Source of the DNA: a virus | IMG/VR virus record: IMGVR_UViG_3300008262_000014 | Location: 1-64,000 of that record | DNA length: 64,000 nucleotides | Strand: one strand, 5' to 3' | In this document: piece after piece, positions 7,962 through 16,328 of the stretch | How the letters are laid out: each line of letters starts with the position of its first letter | How positions within the stretch are numbered: the stretch's first letter is position 1 | Made by a program: the position numbers and the translations under genes | Notes under the pieces: model-generated | Told to the model about the DNA's origin: nothing | The model's database searches: none | What the model saw: the letters and a program-made list of their open reading frames with translations, nothing else

Positions 7962-8225
7962 TTATTCTGTTTCTGATTCCATAATTACTTCAAATAACAT
8001 TGAACAAACTGAATCTTGTTCTCTCATTTTTTCAAGGGTTATTTGATACCTATTTAATTCTACTTCAATTGGAAACATTGATTGTTTAATAGAATCTGAA
8101 ATTCTTTTTTGATCTTTAATCTCATAATTTAATTGTTTATTTATATTAACCAACATGAAATATTTGTAAGTCACAATTAAACAAAACATAACACTTAAAA
8201 CCAAATAAATTTTAATTTTTTTCAT
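7962..8225 (-). CDS. membrane-anchored coiled-coil protein (spanin-like shape)
   Basis: 87 residues. KKIKIYLVLSVMFCLIVTYKYFML is a single N-terminal membrane anchor (about 4-22). The rest is a charged helix (QLNYEIKDQKRISDSIK, VELNRYQITLEKMREQD). This is the general shape of an inner-membrane spanin or a holin accessory, but no partner outer-membrane lipoprotein overlaps it, so the lysis role is only a guess. Confidence 0.5.
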   Translation of the reverse strand: MKKIKIYLVLSVMFCLIVTYKYFMLVNINKQLNYEIKDQKRISDSIKQSMFPIEVELNRYQITLEKMREQDSVCSMLFEVIMESETE

Positions 8226-8239
8226 AAACCGTGTGTTTT

Positions 8240-9649
8240 TTAATAATTATTTTTTTTTTCAATAAAATCATATTTTTCTTTCTTCCAAGTAATATTCGAC
8301 ATTTTTTTAAATCTACTTGTTAGTATTTCCACCGCACTATTAAAATTAGACGGGACCTCCGTATTGGCCTTACCATAAGATTGAATTAATAATCCTTTCT
8401 TATATTGTAAATTTATTCTTTTATTTCTATTTTTTAATGACACAAATAAATAAATAACTCCAGCCGAAAATTGTTTTGACATGCAATTTTTCATAACTTG
8501 CCCCTCAAATATAAAATCTTCTTCATTTAGTATTAATTTTGGTTTATATATTTCACCATCAATTAATATATCTTCTTCTATATGTTTTTTAAACGATTCA
8601 TCAATAACATATTTCAATCTATATCCCCTATTTAAATGTGTTTTATAACCATTCCACACCTCATATATACTATTTAATTCTTCAGTATTCCTTATCTTAA
8701 ATTTAAGATCAAAATTATATTTTTCTAAAAATTCTCTGATCGACAATAATCTGTTTAACGCATTAACTGCGGTCCCTTGAACAGAATCAACATCATTCCA
8801 TTTATTTAATAATTTAGTAAGATATATTTTTTCATTTTCATTTTTTAAAATATGTAATTTTTTATTTGTTACATCTCCATACGTTATCTTTTTCCATGGA
8901 AATTTTTTTAAATAATCAATATAATTTTCACCAAACAAATGACAGATATATTTCAATGATTTTAATTTTACACCCATTTCACTTGACTTATTTAGTTCTC
9001 CTATCAAGTATTTTGATTTTATCCCATATTCTTCAAGTATTGCGGGTAAAAATTTATGATCATTTTTAATAAGATATTTCTTTTTGGGGTAATCATTTTT
9101 TATGTCCTCGTAAATGTTATCATGTGATTTTATCCCTTTACAATCCAAATGAAAATCCACAATAAGTTCATAAAATTTATCATTTAAATTTAAACCCAAA
9201 TATTCTTTATTTTTATAATACTCATTTTTAATTTTTTTTGATATAACATCAAAAAAAATTTCATAAATTTTATTGATTGCCCTGTTATATTTAACCCCCC
9301 AATAGTTTACTTTTTTTTCACCTCTAAAATATCCGTTAATCAATAAATCGTCTAATGATTTAAAATTATTTTTATTATTTTTTAATGTATTTTTTAATAA
9401 AGGTCTGGAGATCCTACCTTCGTTATTTAATTTGTAATGAATAAAAAAATCGCCACTATTTAAGTCAATATCTAATGAGTGATCAAAAGTTAAAGTTCTT
9501 TTTGTACCATGTTTCAAATATTCGGAATAAAAAGTAGATTGATACCTTATAACTTCAGAATTTTCTGCACTAAATAACTTTAAGTTACAAGAAGAATATA
9601 AATCAGATCTATCTCTCTTTTCTTGATTATATGAAAATAATAATTCCAT
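8240..9649 (-). CDS. PcfJ-like protein, copy 2
   Basis: 469 residues. The C-terminal quarter has the PcfJ pattern: EDFIFEGQVMKNCMSKQF, then LFVSLKNRNKRINLQYKKG, then IQSYGKANTEVP, matching the family's Cys-containing strand, Arg strand and Q..G..N motif. The long N-terminal region has conserved blocks in common with the upstream 646-residue gene (HFL-type helices, KYLIGELNK/KKTIKILHEN, FGENYIDYLKK/FGEKDFHKYI), so the two are paralogues. PcfJ was named on conjugative plasmid pCF10 and has no settled biochemical role. The start ATG lies inside an 11-bp inverted repeat. Confidence 0.65.
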   Translation of the reverse strand: MELLFSYNQEKRDRSDLYSSCNLKLFSAENSEVIRYQSTFYSEYLKHGTKRTLTFDHSLDIDLNSGDFFIHYKLNNEGRISRPLLKNTLKNNKNNFKSLDDLLINGYFRGEKKVNYWGVKYNRAINKIYEIFFDVISKKIKNEYYKNKEYLGLNLNDKFYELIVDFHLDCKGIKSHDNIYEDIKNDYPKKKYLIKNDHKFLPAILEEYGIKSKYLIGELNKSSEMGVKLKSLKYICHLFGENYIDYLKKFPWKKITYGDVTNKKLHILKNENEKIYLTKLLNKWNDVDSVQGTAVNALNRLLSIREFLEKYNFDLKFKIRNTEELNSIYEVWNGYKTHLNRGYRLKYVIDESFKKHIEEDILIDGEIYKPKLILNEEDFIFEGQVMKNCMSKQFSAGVIYLFVSLKNRNKRINLQYKKGLLIQSYGKANTEVPSNFNSAVEILTSRFKKMSNITWKKEKYDFIEKKNNY

Positions 9650-9673
9650 CTATATAAAATAAATGGAATTATT
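9639..9673. repeat. inverted repeat enclosing a start codon
   Basis: Perfect 11-bp arms (9639-9649 and 9663-9673) with a 13-base loop. The arm nearer the gene holds the ATG (9647-9649) of the downstream PcfJ-like gene, so an RNA hairpin would cover the start codon. Confidence 0.8.
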
Positions 9674-9686
9674 GAAAATTTGTAGT

Positions 9687-11627
9687 TTAAAATAAATCTA
9701 GGTTTTGGACATTATTTATCAGATCTAATAGTCGTTGTGCTTCGGTTTTTTCAGGTTCCAAAATTTTACCATTCTTTAAAATTAATGGTGTTTTAATTTT
9801 CTCTTTAGATTTTATAGGATATTTGTAATTTTTTATTTTTTCTTTGATTGTCAATAATGCTGAATTAAAATGATCAGGTGGGGTGGCGTTACAAAAATGT
9901 CTAGCTTGTACACAATTTTTATCAAATGTGCTGAACTCACAAGTAATTCTTTCTTTACCAATTCTATCATTCATTCTTAAAGAAACAATTAAAGAATTTT
10001 CATTTTCAGCGTATCCACCAACACAATGATGCATATGTGCACCTTCATCGGTATAATCACAATCCCTTTTTAATATCACTGGATGGAATATCCCATTACC
10101 ATTTATAATCGGTTCTTCAATATATTCAATCATTCTTTCATCAAAAACAAATTCAACATTATAACCTCTACCGATAATTCTTTCCAATCTAGCAAATTGT
10201 AAATGTTCTTCGTGAAAAGACATTTGAGTGGTTGCATTAATTTTAGTGTCGGGAAAATATATCCTCACCTTATCTAACATTCTTATGTGGTCTCTTATTT
10301 CTCTAAAAAGATCATCAATCATTTTTAGAAGATTCTGATTAGTTTTCTTTACATCAAGTGTGGATGTTGATAAACTATCATTTAAAAATTTAAATAAATT
10401 TGATTTTTCGGTATCTGTTAAAATTACGGAATTTTGATTATTAACAAAGGGATTCCTATCAGGATAGAACATCACATTATTGTAATCTATTGTAAGTTTA
10501 TCACTTGTTAATACTCCAAATAAGTTAGGGTTTATATTTCCAATGTATTTGTGAAAATCTTTTTCACCGAAAATGTATTTTAAATCATTAAAATAATTTA
10601 ATGGGAATTTTGGGTTTTCATGTAAAATTTTAATCGTTTTTTTGGACTTAACACCGAATCTATCAAGTATAGAAGCAATTAACTTATTATCATTTTTCTT
10701 AAGATATTCTTTGGTCGGGTACCAATGAAAAATTAATCCTTCATAATTGTTGTTTGGTACTTTTATTTTTTTCAAGTGTACAAATAGACGGATCAATGTT
10801 TCCATAAACCATTCTTTGTTGTCTTTTATACCTTGTTCGGGACAACTAAAACCTTCTACACCTGAAAACACATTCATCAATTCTTTTATAAACCCATGAT
10901 CATTTATTACTTCCAAACATTCCTTTTTTAAATTTAGAGTACCTTTTCTATCACCATAAAATTTTCTACCGACCCTATCCCCGAAATTCAAAATTTCAGA
11001 AGACAATATACTATTGTGTATTTCTTTAAAACAATTTCTTCTAATTTTATTCGCCCCCGATTTAGTTGTGTGGTATGATGTTATATTTCCTGTTTTTAAA
11101 TCAATGGTCAATCCATATCTAAACCAATTTTTTTTGAAATACTTTGAATTAACAAATCTTGATTTTGTAAATATTGATGTCTTTATCGTTATTTTATTAT
11201 CTTTAATATAGATTGTTCTTTCAAAGACATTGGTTCCAATTGACGAAAGGGGTCTACCATAGTGGTTTTTTATGTGTCTATCTTTTGTGGTAAAAAAAGT
11301 GTTATCTTTTTTGAAGAATGGTTGAATATGAACAATCACCCCAACACCATTTTCACCAGAATAAAAATATTTTGTTTTATTATTTTTTCTTATTGAATCG
11401 TTCTCATCCAATCTTAGGGTGTAAAAACCTTTATTGTTATAAATAGATCTTTGAACCTCATTGGGTATTGTGGACATTACTTTATGGAATTCATCCTCAT
11501 CTGGTGATTCACCGATCTCATTTATATCAAAACTAAAAGAATTACGTGGTTTATTCAATTTTGAGTAATTTCTAAATGGTTGGATTTCCGAAAATTCAAA
11601 TCTTTGGTGTAGTATCTGTTTTTCCAT
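9687..11627 (-). CDS. PcfJ-like protein, copy 1
   Basis: 646 residues. The region near residues 530-610 reads TDEGAHMHHCVGGYAENENS, LIVSLRMNDRIGKERITCEF and CVQARHFCNATPPDHF, close to the PcfJ consensus (E..hhHCVg.Y, iR, TlE, Q..g..N). The N-terminal 500 residues are less familiar and include many aromatic and basic residues. Its tandem partner at 8,240 shares the architecture. PcfJ-like proteins occur on plasmids, in phages and near restriction or conjugation loci; function unknown. It is upstream of its partner with a 37-base spacer containing an inverted repeat. Confidence 0.75.
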   Translation of the reverse strand: MEKQILHQRFEFSEIQPFRNYSKLNKPRNSFSFDINEIGESPDEDEFHKVMSTIPNEVQRSIYNNKGFYTLRLDENDSIRKNNKTKYFYSGENGVGVIVHIQPFFKKDNTFFTTKDRHIKNHYGRPLSSIGTNVFERTIYIKDNKITIKTSIFTKSRFVNSKYFKKNWFRYGLTIDLKTGNITSYHTTKSGANKIRRNCFKEIHNSILSSEILNFGDRVGRKFYGDRKGTLNLKKECLEVINDHGFIKELMNVFSGVEGFSCPEQGIKDNKEWFMETLIRLFVHLKKIKVPNNNYEGLIFHWYPTKEYLKKNDNKLIASILDRFGVKSKKTIKILHENPKFPLNYFNDLKYIFGEKDFHKYIGNINPNLFGVLTSDKLTIDYNNVMFYPDRNPFVNNQNSVILTDTEKSNLFKFLNDSLSTSTLDVKKTNQNLLKMIDDLFREIRDHIRMLDKVRIYFPDTKINATTQMSFHEEHLQFARLERIIGRGYNVEFVFDERMIEYIEEPIINGNGIFHPVILKRDCDYTDEGAHMHHCVGGYAENENSLIVSLRMNDRIGKERITCEFSTFDKNCVQARHFCNATPPDHFNSALLTIKEKIKNYKYPIKSKEKIKTPLILKNGKILEPEKTEAQRLLDLINNVQNLDLF

Positions 11628-11673
11628 TAAAAATAATTTTCAACAAAAATAATAAAAAATTATAAAATACCGC

Positions 11674-11683
11674 GTATTTATAA
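11674..11683 (+). promoter_or_regulatory. candidate late promoter element
   Basis: Plus strand GTATTTATAA, one base off the ATATTTATAA element, 9 bases upstream of the 42-residue plus-strand gene. It is one of the few examples on the plus strand, in the correct orientation. Confidence 0.4.
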
Positions 11684-11692
11684 AAAAAAATT

Positions 11693-11821
11693 ATGGCAAA
11701 AGGAAAAGGTTCGTCAGATAGTAGAAAAATATCATTTGGTAAGAGAAAAAAGGGTAAATCTCAAAAATCTCATAACAAACATGATAGAAAGGCTAGAAAA
11801 TATGTTGGTCAAGGAAGATAA
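11693..11821 (+). CDS. very small, strongly basic protein
   Basis: 42 residues: MAKGKGSSDSRKISFGKRKK followed by GKSQKSHNKHDRKARKYVGQGR. About 40% are Lys, Arg or His, with no hydrophobic core, so it is probably disordered and binds nucleic acid or acidic protein. It is a plus-strand gene facing the DUF3445 gene, with its stop 5 bases from that gene's end. The good promoter-like element and ATG context support it despite its size. Confidence 0.6.
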   Translation: MAKGKGSSDSRKISFGKRKKGKSQKSHNKHDRKARKYVGQGR

Positions 11822-11826
11822 AAATT

Positions 11827-12549
11827 TTATAAATTTATACTGTGGTCCAATATTTTTTTGATCTCAACTAAACTTTTATAATTTAAGACATTTTCGGACA
11901 TAGAATCGATACTTTCTTTTATTGTAACTATTTGATTCGTTGATAATAGTGTTAATTTAACCATATTTAATTTGACAAGAAAAAGTACTGTTTGATTATC
12001 TAGTCCGATAGTTGTTTGTGTTTCTGTCCTGAAATATAAATCCTCAATTGAATTAGGTTTAGGTCTATCGTATATTGGTAATTGACTCAACTTATTTAAT
12101 GTTGTTAATGTCCAAACATATCTCCTAAAGACCGAATCTTTTTTAGATATCACTTTTACTAAATTATCATTCGATTTTAGTAATTTTTCATTATCAGCAA
12201 CAGGACTATGTATATTGAATAATGGTAAATTTAATTTATCTGTTGGGTTAAATCCACTTGGAAAACAAAAACAAATACTCTTTAATATTCCATTTTCCAA
12301 AACTGCAATATCTTCTTCTATTTCTAAAGAAATATCTTTTATGGTATAACTTTCGGGGAGGTTACAGAACTTATTAATTAATGGGTTATATTCAATTCCT
12401 CCACATAATAAATTTCCATGTTTATCTAACTCATTTTTTTTAAGTTCAGAATAATTTGAACCAAAAGTTGGTGGTAATTCACCATCATATTTTGTAATAT
12501 CAGAAGATATTGTGTATGGAACTTTAACTGAAAATATGATATTATTCAT
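11827..12549 (-). CDS. DUF3445 family protein (heme-dependent oxidative N-demethylase-like)
   Basis: 240 residues from the ATG at 12547-12549, five bases after the stop of the DUF2452 gene. A longer in-frame start at 12,621 would overlap that gene by 67 bases and is less likely. FCFPSGFNPTDKLNLPLFNIHSPVA, split here as FPSGFNP, K, and IHSPV, then RRYVWTLTTL, LYFRTETQTTIGL and TVLFLVKLNMVKL match the DUF3445 order (PSGW.P..K, IH.PVP, R.NW, R.E.Q.L.rLP, F.Ir). Characterised members are heme proteins that oxidatively demethylate amines. Several signature positions are changed (W to F, NW to VW), so activity is uncertain. Confidence 0.65.
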   Translation of the reverse strand: MNNIIFSVKVPYTISSDITKYDGELPPTFGSNYSELKKNELDKHGNLLCGGIEYNPLINKFCNLPESYTIKDISLEIEEDIAVLENGILKSICFCFPSGFNPTDKLNLPLFNIHSPVADNEKLLKSNDNLVKVISKKDSVFRRYVWTLTTLNKLSQLPIYDRPKPNSIEDLYFRTETQTTIGLDNQTVLFLVKLNMVKLTLLSTNQIVTIKESIDSMSENVLNYKSLVEIKKILDHSINL

Positions 12550-12554
12550 ATATT

Positions 12555-12953
12555 TTATTTTACTTTTATCCATTTTTGATTCGAATCTAATTGAAATGAT
12601 CCGATGTGTTTTTGATTCCAACTAGTGGGTTCAATTAGTGATAAAAACATTGTGTCGTTATTCCTAATGTATAAGTGATATATGTCACCAACCACCGGTA
12701 TAAAATTGTATTCTGATTTATAAACTATCTCATTCCAGTTCACCTCATCGACAAGTTTTTCAAATTCGTTTTTTAATTCATCATATCTTTTTGAAAAATG
12801 TTTGTTGAGTGTATTGGCTTGATTTTTTTTCCATCCACCAACATCATCTAATTTAATTGCAGGTGCACCGATATTACTACCATAAGTTAATTCATTGGCA
12901 TAGTAACCACGTTCTTCATCCCAAACAACCAAATCAGGTTTCTTTTTTTCCAT
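12555..12953 (-). CDS. DUF2452 domain protein
   Basis: 132 residues. LTYGSNIGAPAIKLDDVGGW, LNKHFSKRYDELKNEFEKL, NEIVYKSEYNFIPVVGDIYHL and SLIEPTSWNQKHIGSFQL match the DUF2452 family along nearly its whole length. This family is common in Bacteroidota and has no known biochemical function. It is a likely host-derived gene. It shares one base with the next gene upstream (12,953) and is closely followed by the DUF3445 gene. Confidence 0.75.
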   Translation of the reverse strand: MEKKKPDLVVWDEERGYYANELTYGSNIGAPAIKLDDVGGWKKNQANTLNKHFSKRYDELKNEFEKLVDEVNWNEIVYKSEYNFIPVVGDIYHLYIRNNDTMFLSLIEPTSWNQKHIGSFQLDSNQKWIKVK

Positions 12954-13156
12954 TACATTTCAAATTTAAATTCAGAAGATTTTTTAATTAACTTCATAAT
13001 CTCTTCAAATGTTTCTGATGGTCTAATCATCTTACCATCAAAAGTATAAACAGTTACAGAATCGGTTTGTTTATCTTTTTTAATAATACTAATCATCAAT
13101 GGATTAATATGATATTCTTCTGTTCTTGTGTTTAGTTTTATAAAATTTTGTGACAT
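12953..13156 (-). CDS. small hypothetical protein (FlbD-like pattern)
   Basis: 67 residues. FIKLNTRTEEYHINPLMIS, then TVYTFDGKMIRPSETFEEIM resembles the small FlbD-type beta proteins (IkL..nG..i.iNpd.I, T.I.l..Gk...V.Es.eEv). The same pattern is common in unannotated phage proteins, so the link may be only structural. It overlaps DUF2452 by one base. Confidence 0.4.
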   Translation of the reverse strand: MSQNFIKLNTRTEEYHINPLMISIIKKDKQTDSVTVYTFDGKMIRPSETFEEIMKLIKKSSEFKFEM

Positions 13157-13164
13157 ATATTTTA

Positions 13165-13365
13165 TTATTTTTCTTCGTAAGGTAAATCGTCCAAACCATC
13201 GATTAACGTATTATCCCAATCTTTTAAATCCTCTTCATCGAGAGATGATCTAACAAAACTTTCAAGCATCGGATGAAATACTTTTTCTTTCCATTCATCA
13301 AATGTATATGTTGATTCGGGGTGATCTTTTAAATAATATTTGTATTGTTGTTCTAGTGTTGACAT
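13165..13365 (-). CDS. small acidic hypothetical protein
   Basis: 66 residues, helical and acidic (SSLDEEDLKDWDNTLIDGLDD). No known domain. The N-terminus has tyrosine- and proline-containing turns (YYLKDHPESTYTFDEWK). Packed between small neighbours with 4-8 base spacers, consistent with a real gene in an operon. Confidence 0.5.
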   Translation of the reverse strand: MSTLEQQYKYYLKDHPESTYTFDEWKEKVFHPMLESFVRSSLDEEDLKDWDNTLIDGLDDLPYEEK

Positions 13366-13369
13366 AAAA

Positions 13370-13762
13370 TCATTTTAAAAAATATCTTAAGTTTATTCCT
13401 TCCGAAAACCATACTATTGAGATCATTGTTTGTCCATCGTTATCATCCACAATATGTATTTCACATTTTGATTCTGTAACAAATTCATATGCTTTGTAAG
13501 AAAAACCTTTGAAACTCTGACCTGATATATCTTCTGAAGTTTCTTCTAATAAGAAATATGCATTATCTTTTGCTTGAATATGTATAAATCTTGTAAAAAT
13601 ATAAATAGGAATCTCAGTATTTTTGTTAGAAGAACTAAACTCCCATTTTTCTTTATATTTATTCCACTTGTAGATCTCAGTATTTTTTGCTATTACCGTT
13701 CTTTGTGAAAACGAAGCGATTGCGATTAGTAAGCCGACGATTAGTGTTGTGATTTTTTTCAT
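13370..13762 (-). CDS. exported hypothetical protein
   Basis: 130 residues. MKKITTLIVGLLIAIASFSQ is a signal peptide of the kind common in Bacteroidota, with cleavage likely after SFS or just before RTV. The mature part is mixed beta (FIHIQAKDNAYFLLEETSE, TMISIVWFSEGINLRYFLK). It probably acts in the periplasm or outer membrane. Function unknown; it could be a host-derived gene that alters the envelope. Confidence 0.6.
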   Translation of the reverse strand: MKKITTLIVGLLIAIASFSQRTVIAKNTEIYKWNKYKEKWEFSSSNKNTEIPIYIFTRFIHIQAKDNAYFLLEETSEDISGQSFKGFSYKAYEFVTESKCEIHIVDDNDGQTMISIVWFSEGINLRYFLK

Positions 13763-13764
13763 TT

Positions 13765-14013
13765 TTAATTTTTATTTTTATTTGTTTCAATTATATAATC
13801 ACCAACGATATGGATATTCTTTCCTGTATGATCAATAAAATTGATACCTCCATTTGTTGTATCTATTTTATCGGTTGCATACTTTGAATTACCTTGTCTG
13901 ATGATAATGTTGTATTTTCTCATTTTCCTTTCATCTTTTACATTCAAAATAATTAATAGAGTTAAACAGGAAACTAAGATTAAAAGGAGTATAAATTTTT
14001 GTATGTTTGACAT
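13765..14013 (-). CDS. small membrane-anchored protein
   Basis: 82 residues with one N-terminal hydrophobic segment (FILLLILVSCLTLLIIL), then a basic linker (KDERKMRKYNII) and a soluble beta-like part (GGINFIDHTGKNIHIVGDYI). The Cys in LVSC raises the chance of a lipoprotein, but the hydrophobic stretch continues past it, so a plain anchor is more likely. Adjacent to the exported 130-residue protein. Confidence 0.5.
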   Translation of the reverse strand: MSNIQKFILLLILVSCLTLLIILNVKDERKMRKYNIIIRQGNSKYATDKIDTTNGGINFIDHTGKNIHIVGDYIIETNKNKN

Positions 14014-14030
14014 ATTTTTTGAAATTTATT

Positions 14031-14276
14031 TTAAACTTGTTTATAAAGTTGATAAATGAGTCCATCCTTACAGACAAACGAATTTAATGTAAGTGAAACA
14101 GGATCATCTTTTTTTATTTCCTGCGGTTGTTTACCATATATATTGGCATAATTAACATTAAAACCCCAAACAATGGTATCACCAACTTTTAATTCACTAC
14201 CACCACCATAGTGTTTCTTTTCTGTCTTTGACAAAAATTCTTCTGTGACTTCGGTAAAAATTGTTTCTTTATTCAT
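14031..14276 (-). CDS. hypothetical protein
   Basis: 81 residues with no clear family. An N-terminal helix (KETIFTEVTEEFLSKTEKKH) precedes a small beta domain (LKVGDTIVWGFNVNYANIYG, VSLTLNSFVCKDGLIYQLYK) that could be an SH3-like barrel. It lies 3 bases from the stop-side of thyA's upstream neighbour and is part of the same run. Confidence 0.45.
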   Translation of the reverse strand: MNKETIFTEVTEEFLSKTEKKHYGGGSELKVGDTIVWGFNVNYANIYGKQPQEIKKDDPVSLTLNSFVCKDGLIYQLYKQV

Positions 14277-14279
14277 AAC

Positions 14280-15431
14280 TCAATTACTTAATGGGGCTTT
14301 AATTGCTGAGTGTGATTGATAGTTTTCAATTGTAAAATCAGTTGTATCTAAATGATTAAACAAACTAACATCAAATCCTTTCCAAAATTCATCTGTTTTA
14401 TTTATTACTAAATTAGGTAAATCATATGCACTTCTTGTTAATTGTTCTTTTGCCTGTTCAATATGATTACTATATAAATGTACATCACCTAAATTACCAA
14501 TCAAGTCTTCAGGAACCATATTAACTGCTTTAGCTATGATTTCAAGTAACAAACCATAAGATGCTATATTGAACGGCAAACCGAGGAATGTATCTACGCT
14601 GCGTTGATTCCACATTAAAGAGATTGCTCTACGAGGGACATTGGATTCGTCACATACTTTATGAACTTCATCATCTAAATCCATAGTAACATTACTTTTT
14701 ATAAAATCAAACAATTCATTTGAATCCAATAAATTAATTTGTTTAGTGTTTTTATAAGTAATTCTTTCACTGGCGGTCAACTCTCTTGTATAAACTTGCC
14801 AACTATAATGACAAGGTGGAAGTACCATTTGGTCTAAATCACCTACATTCCAAGCATTAACCATCAAACGTCTGCTATCAGGATTTGTTTTGAGTTCGTT
14901 GATTAAACACGATATTTGGTCAATAACTGTTTGGTCGGCTTCATCATAAATGTTTTCATATGAACCGTCAGTTGAAAAGTACATTTTCTTTTTAGTCCAT
15001 TTTCTCCATTGCTTACCATAAATCGGTCCTAATTCACTTAAATCGGCATCTACATTTCCTAATTTTATTTGCTCTACGTATTGCTCCTTTGTCCATGGGT
15101 CTCTAACTATTCCTTGTTCTTTGAAGAATTTAGATTGTTCATCAAACCACTTCAAATAATTTTTATAAGCATCACCATCCCATATATGACATCCATTATC
15201 AACAAGGTATTTGATATTAGTATCACCACGTAAGAACCATAGTAGTTCTGTTACGATTGACTTCCAAGCCATCTTCTTTGTTGTTAATAGTGGAAATCCT
15301 TCTTCCATTCGATGTCTGATTTGCCAACCGAATAATGATTTAGTTCCGGTTCCTGTTCTATCTTTCTTTTCAACTCCGAAATGAAGTATATGTTCAAGTA
15401 GTTCTTTGTATTGGCGGTCTATATTGTTCAT
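14280..15431 (-). CDS. thyA: thymidylate synthase
   Basis: 383 residues. It makes dTMP from dUMP using methylene-tetrahydrofolate. Signature parts are DRTGTGTKSLFGWQ near residue 24, PLLTTKK, ELLWFLRGDTNIKYL, the catalytic cysteine in LPPCHYSWQVY, RSVDTFLGLPFNIASYG and GDVHLYSNHIEQ. It is longer than the 264-residue E. coli enzyme because of insertions after DGDAYKNYL and around the KWTKKKMYF and SNELFDFIKSN segments; longer forms are usual in Bacteroidota and phages. Its start overlaps the upstream gene in ATGA form. It supplies thymidylate for phage DNA replication. Confidence 0.97.
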   Translation of the reverse strand: MNNIDRQYKELLEHILHFGVEKKDRTGTGTKSLFGWQIRHRMEEGFPLLTTKKMAWKSIVTELLWFLRGDTNIKYLVDNGCHIWDGDAYKNYLKWFDEQSKFFKEQGIVRDPWTKEQYVEQIKLGNVDADLSELGPIYGKQWRKWTKKKMYFSTDGSYENIYDEADQTVIDQISCLINELKTNPDSRRLMVNAWNVGDLDQMVLPPCHYSWQVYTRELTASERITYKNTKQINLLDSNELFDFIKSNVTMDLDDEVHKVCDESNVPRRAISLMWNQRSVDTFLGLPFNIASYGLLLEIIAKAVNMVPEDLIGNLGDVHLYSNHIEQAKEQLTRSAYDLPNLVINKTDEFWKGFDVSLFNHLDTTDFTIENYQSHSAIKAPLSN

Positions 15432-15865
15432 TTTTTATCTCTTAATTTTTTGAAGACATATTGGTAAGAGTCGTAAAATCTTTTACCATATTCTTTCTTA
15501 TAATCAGTCTCACCGTTGACCTTATTTAATAGTTCATTAAACTTCATAAAATTATCGACTTCTCCATTTTCTTCAACAAATTTATCATAAACCGCATCCA
15601 TTCTAAGATACATATTTTTTTCTACCTCGTTTTCAAGTTCCCACTCTTGATCAGAAAATTCATCACTATCAAGATATTCAAGGATGTCATCATCCTCAAT
15701 TTCATTCCATCCACCGCCGCCTTCAATCCACATCAATCTTTCGTAGTGTTTAGGACTCTCAGATATTTGAATGGAAATTTCTTTTCCATCATCATCAATA
15801 ATGTCAAATTGTTTGTTTTCAGACCAATAGGAAATTTCAGGTAATTCTTTTAATTTGTAACCCAT
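15428..15865 (-). CDS. acidic hypothetical protein upstream of thyA
   Basis: 145 residues from the ATG at 15863-15865. An in-frame ATG at 15,904 exists but would overlap the 68-residue gene by 29 bases and lacks the A-rich leader seen before the inner start. Sequence: MGYKLKELPEISYWSENK, then a beta part (FDIIDDDGKEISIQISE), a tryptophan-glycine loop (MWIEGGGGWNEIEDDD) and a charged helical C-terminus. No known domain. Its TGA overlaps the thyA ATG, so it is translated together with thyA. Confidence 0.5.
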   Translation of the reverse strand: MGYKLKELPEISYWSENKQFDIIDDDGKEISIQISESPKHYERLMWIEGGGGWNEIEDDDILEYLDSDEFSDQEWELENEVEKNMYLRMDAVYDKFVEENGEVDNFMKFNELLNKVNGETDYKKEYGKRFYDSYQYVFKKLRDKK

Positions 15866-15875
15866 AGTTTTAATT

Positions 15876-16082
15876 TTAATAAGATTGTTGTATTTGAAAT
15901 CCAATCATATATGTTAACCACCTAATTGTGATACCCCAAGATGGTGTGTAAACCCCAGTTTCTAAAAATGTATTTTTATTATAAAAAAAAATTATTGTTG
16001 GTACTATAAACCAATGATGATTTTTTTTATATACAAAAAAATCTTTTATATATTGGTTTTTAATTTTCACTTTTTGGTTCAT
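15876..16082 (-). CDS. small hypothetical, possibly membrane-associated
   Basis: 68 residues, rich in aromatic and basic residues (FFVYKKNHHWFIVPTIIFFY) with two weak hydrophobic stretches. It overlaps the 3' end of the next gene upstream by 23 bases. No family recognised. A real gene is plausible from spacing, but composition alone does not prove it. Confidence 0.4.
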   Translation of the reverse strand: MNQKVKIKNQYIKDFFVYKKNHHWFIVPTIIFFYNKNTFLETGVYTPSWGITIRWLTYMIGFQIQQSY

Positions 16083-16269
16083 ACTTTATTTTTTTCAAAC
16101 ATTCATAAATTATATGTGATTCCTCAAAAGAAAAAAGACCATTTTTTTGTGAAAAAAGTAATGCCATCTCAATAATTTTTAATGATCCATTAGTGTCAAT
16201 TGAGTTCATAAAACTTTCTATTTGTTCTTTATCATTAAACTGTATTAGACCTCCAAATATCGATTCCAT
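16060..16269 (-). CDS. small hypothetical protein
   Basis: 69 residues, mainly helical (NDKEQIESFMNSID, SLKIIEMALLFSQ, ESHIIYECLKKIKYEPK). No recognised domain. It is the first minus-strand gene after the divergent junction with the plus-strand DUF192 gene, separated by 59 AT-rich bases that probably hold promoters for both directions. Confidence 0.5.
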   Translation of the reverse strand: MESIFGGLIQFNDKEQIESFMNSIDTNGSLKIIEMALLFSQKNGLFSFEESHIIYECLKKIKYEPKSEN

Positions 16270-16328
16270 AATTTTAAATTTAAATCAAAATACAAAAAAT
16301 ATTTCAAAAAACAAAATAATTATATTAT

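Noticed and set aside
12550-12621. Longer start of the DUF3445 gene
   Set aside because: It overlaps the DUF2452 coding region by 67 bases and has no family content before the inner ATG at 12,549.
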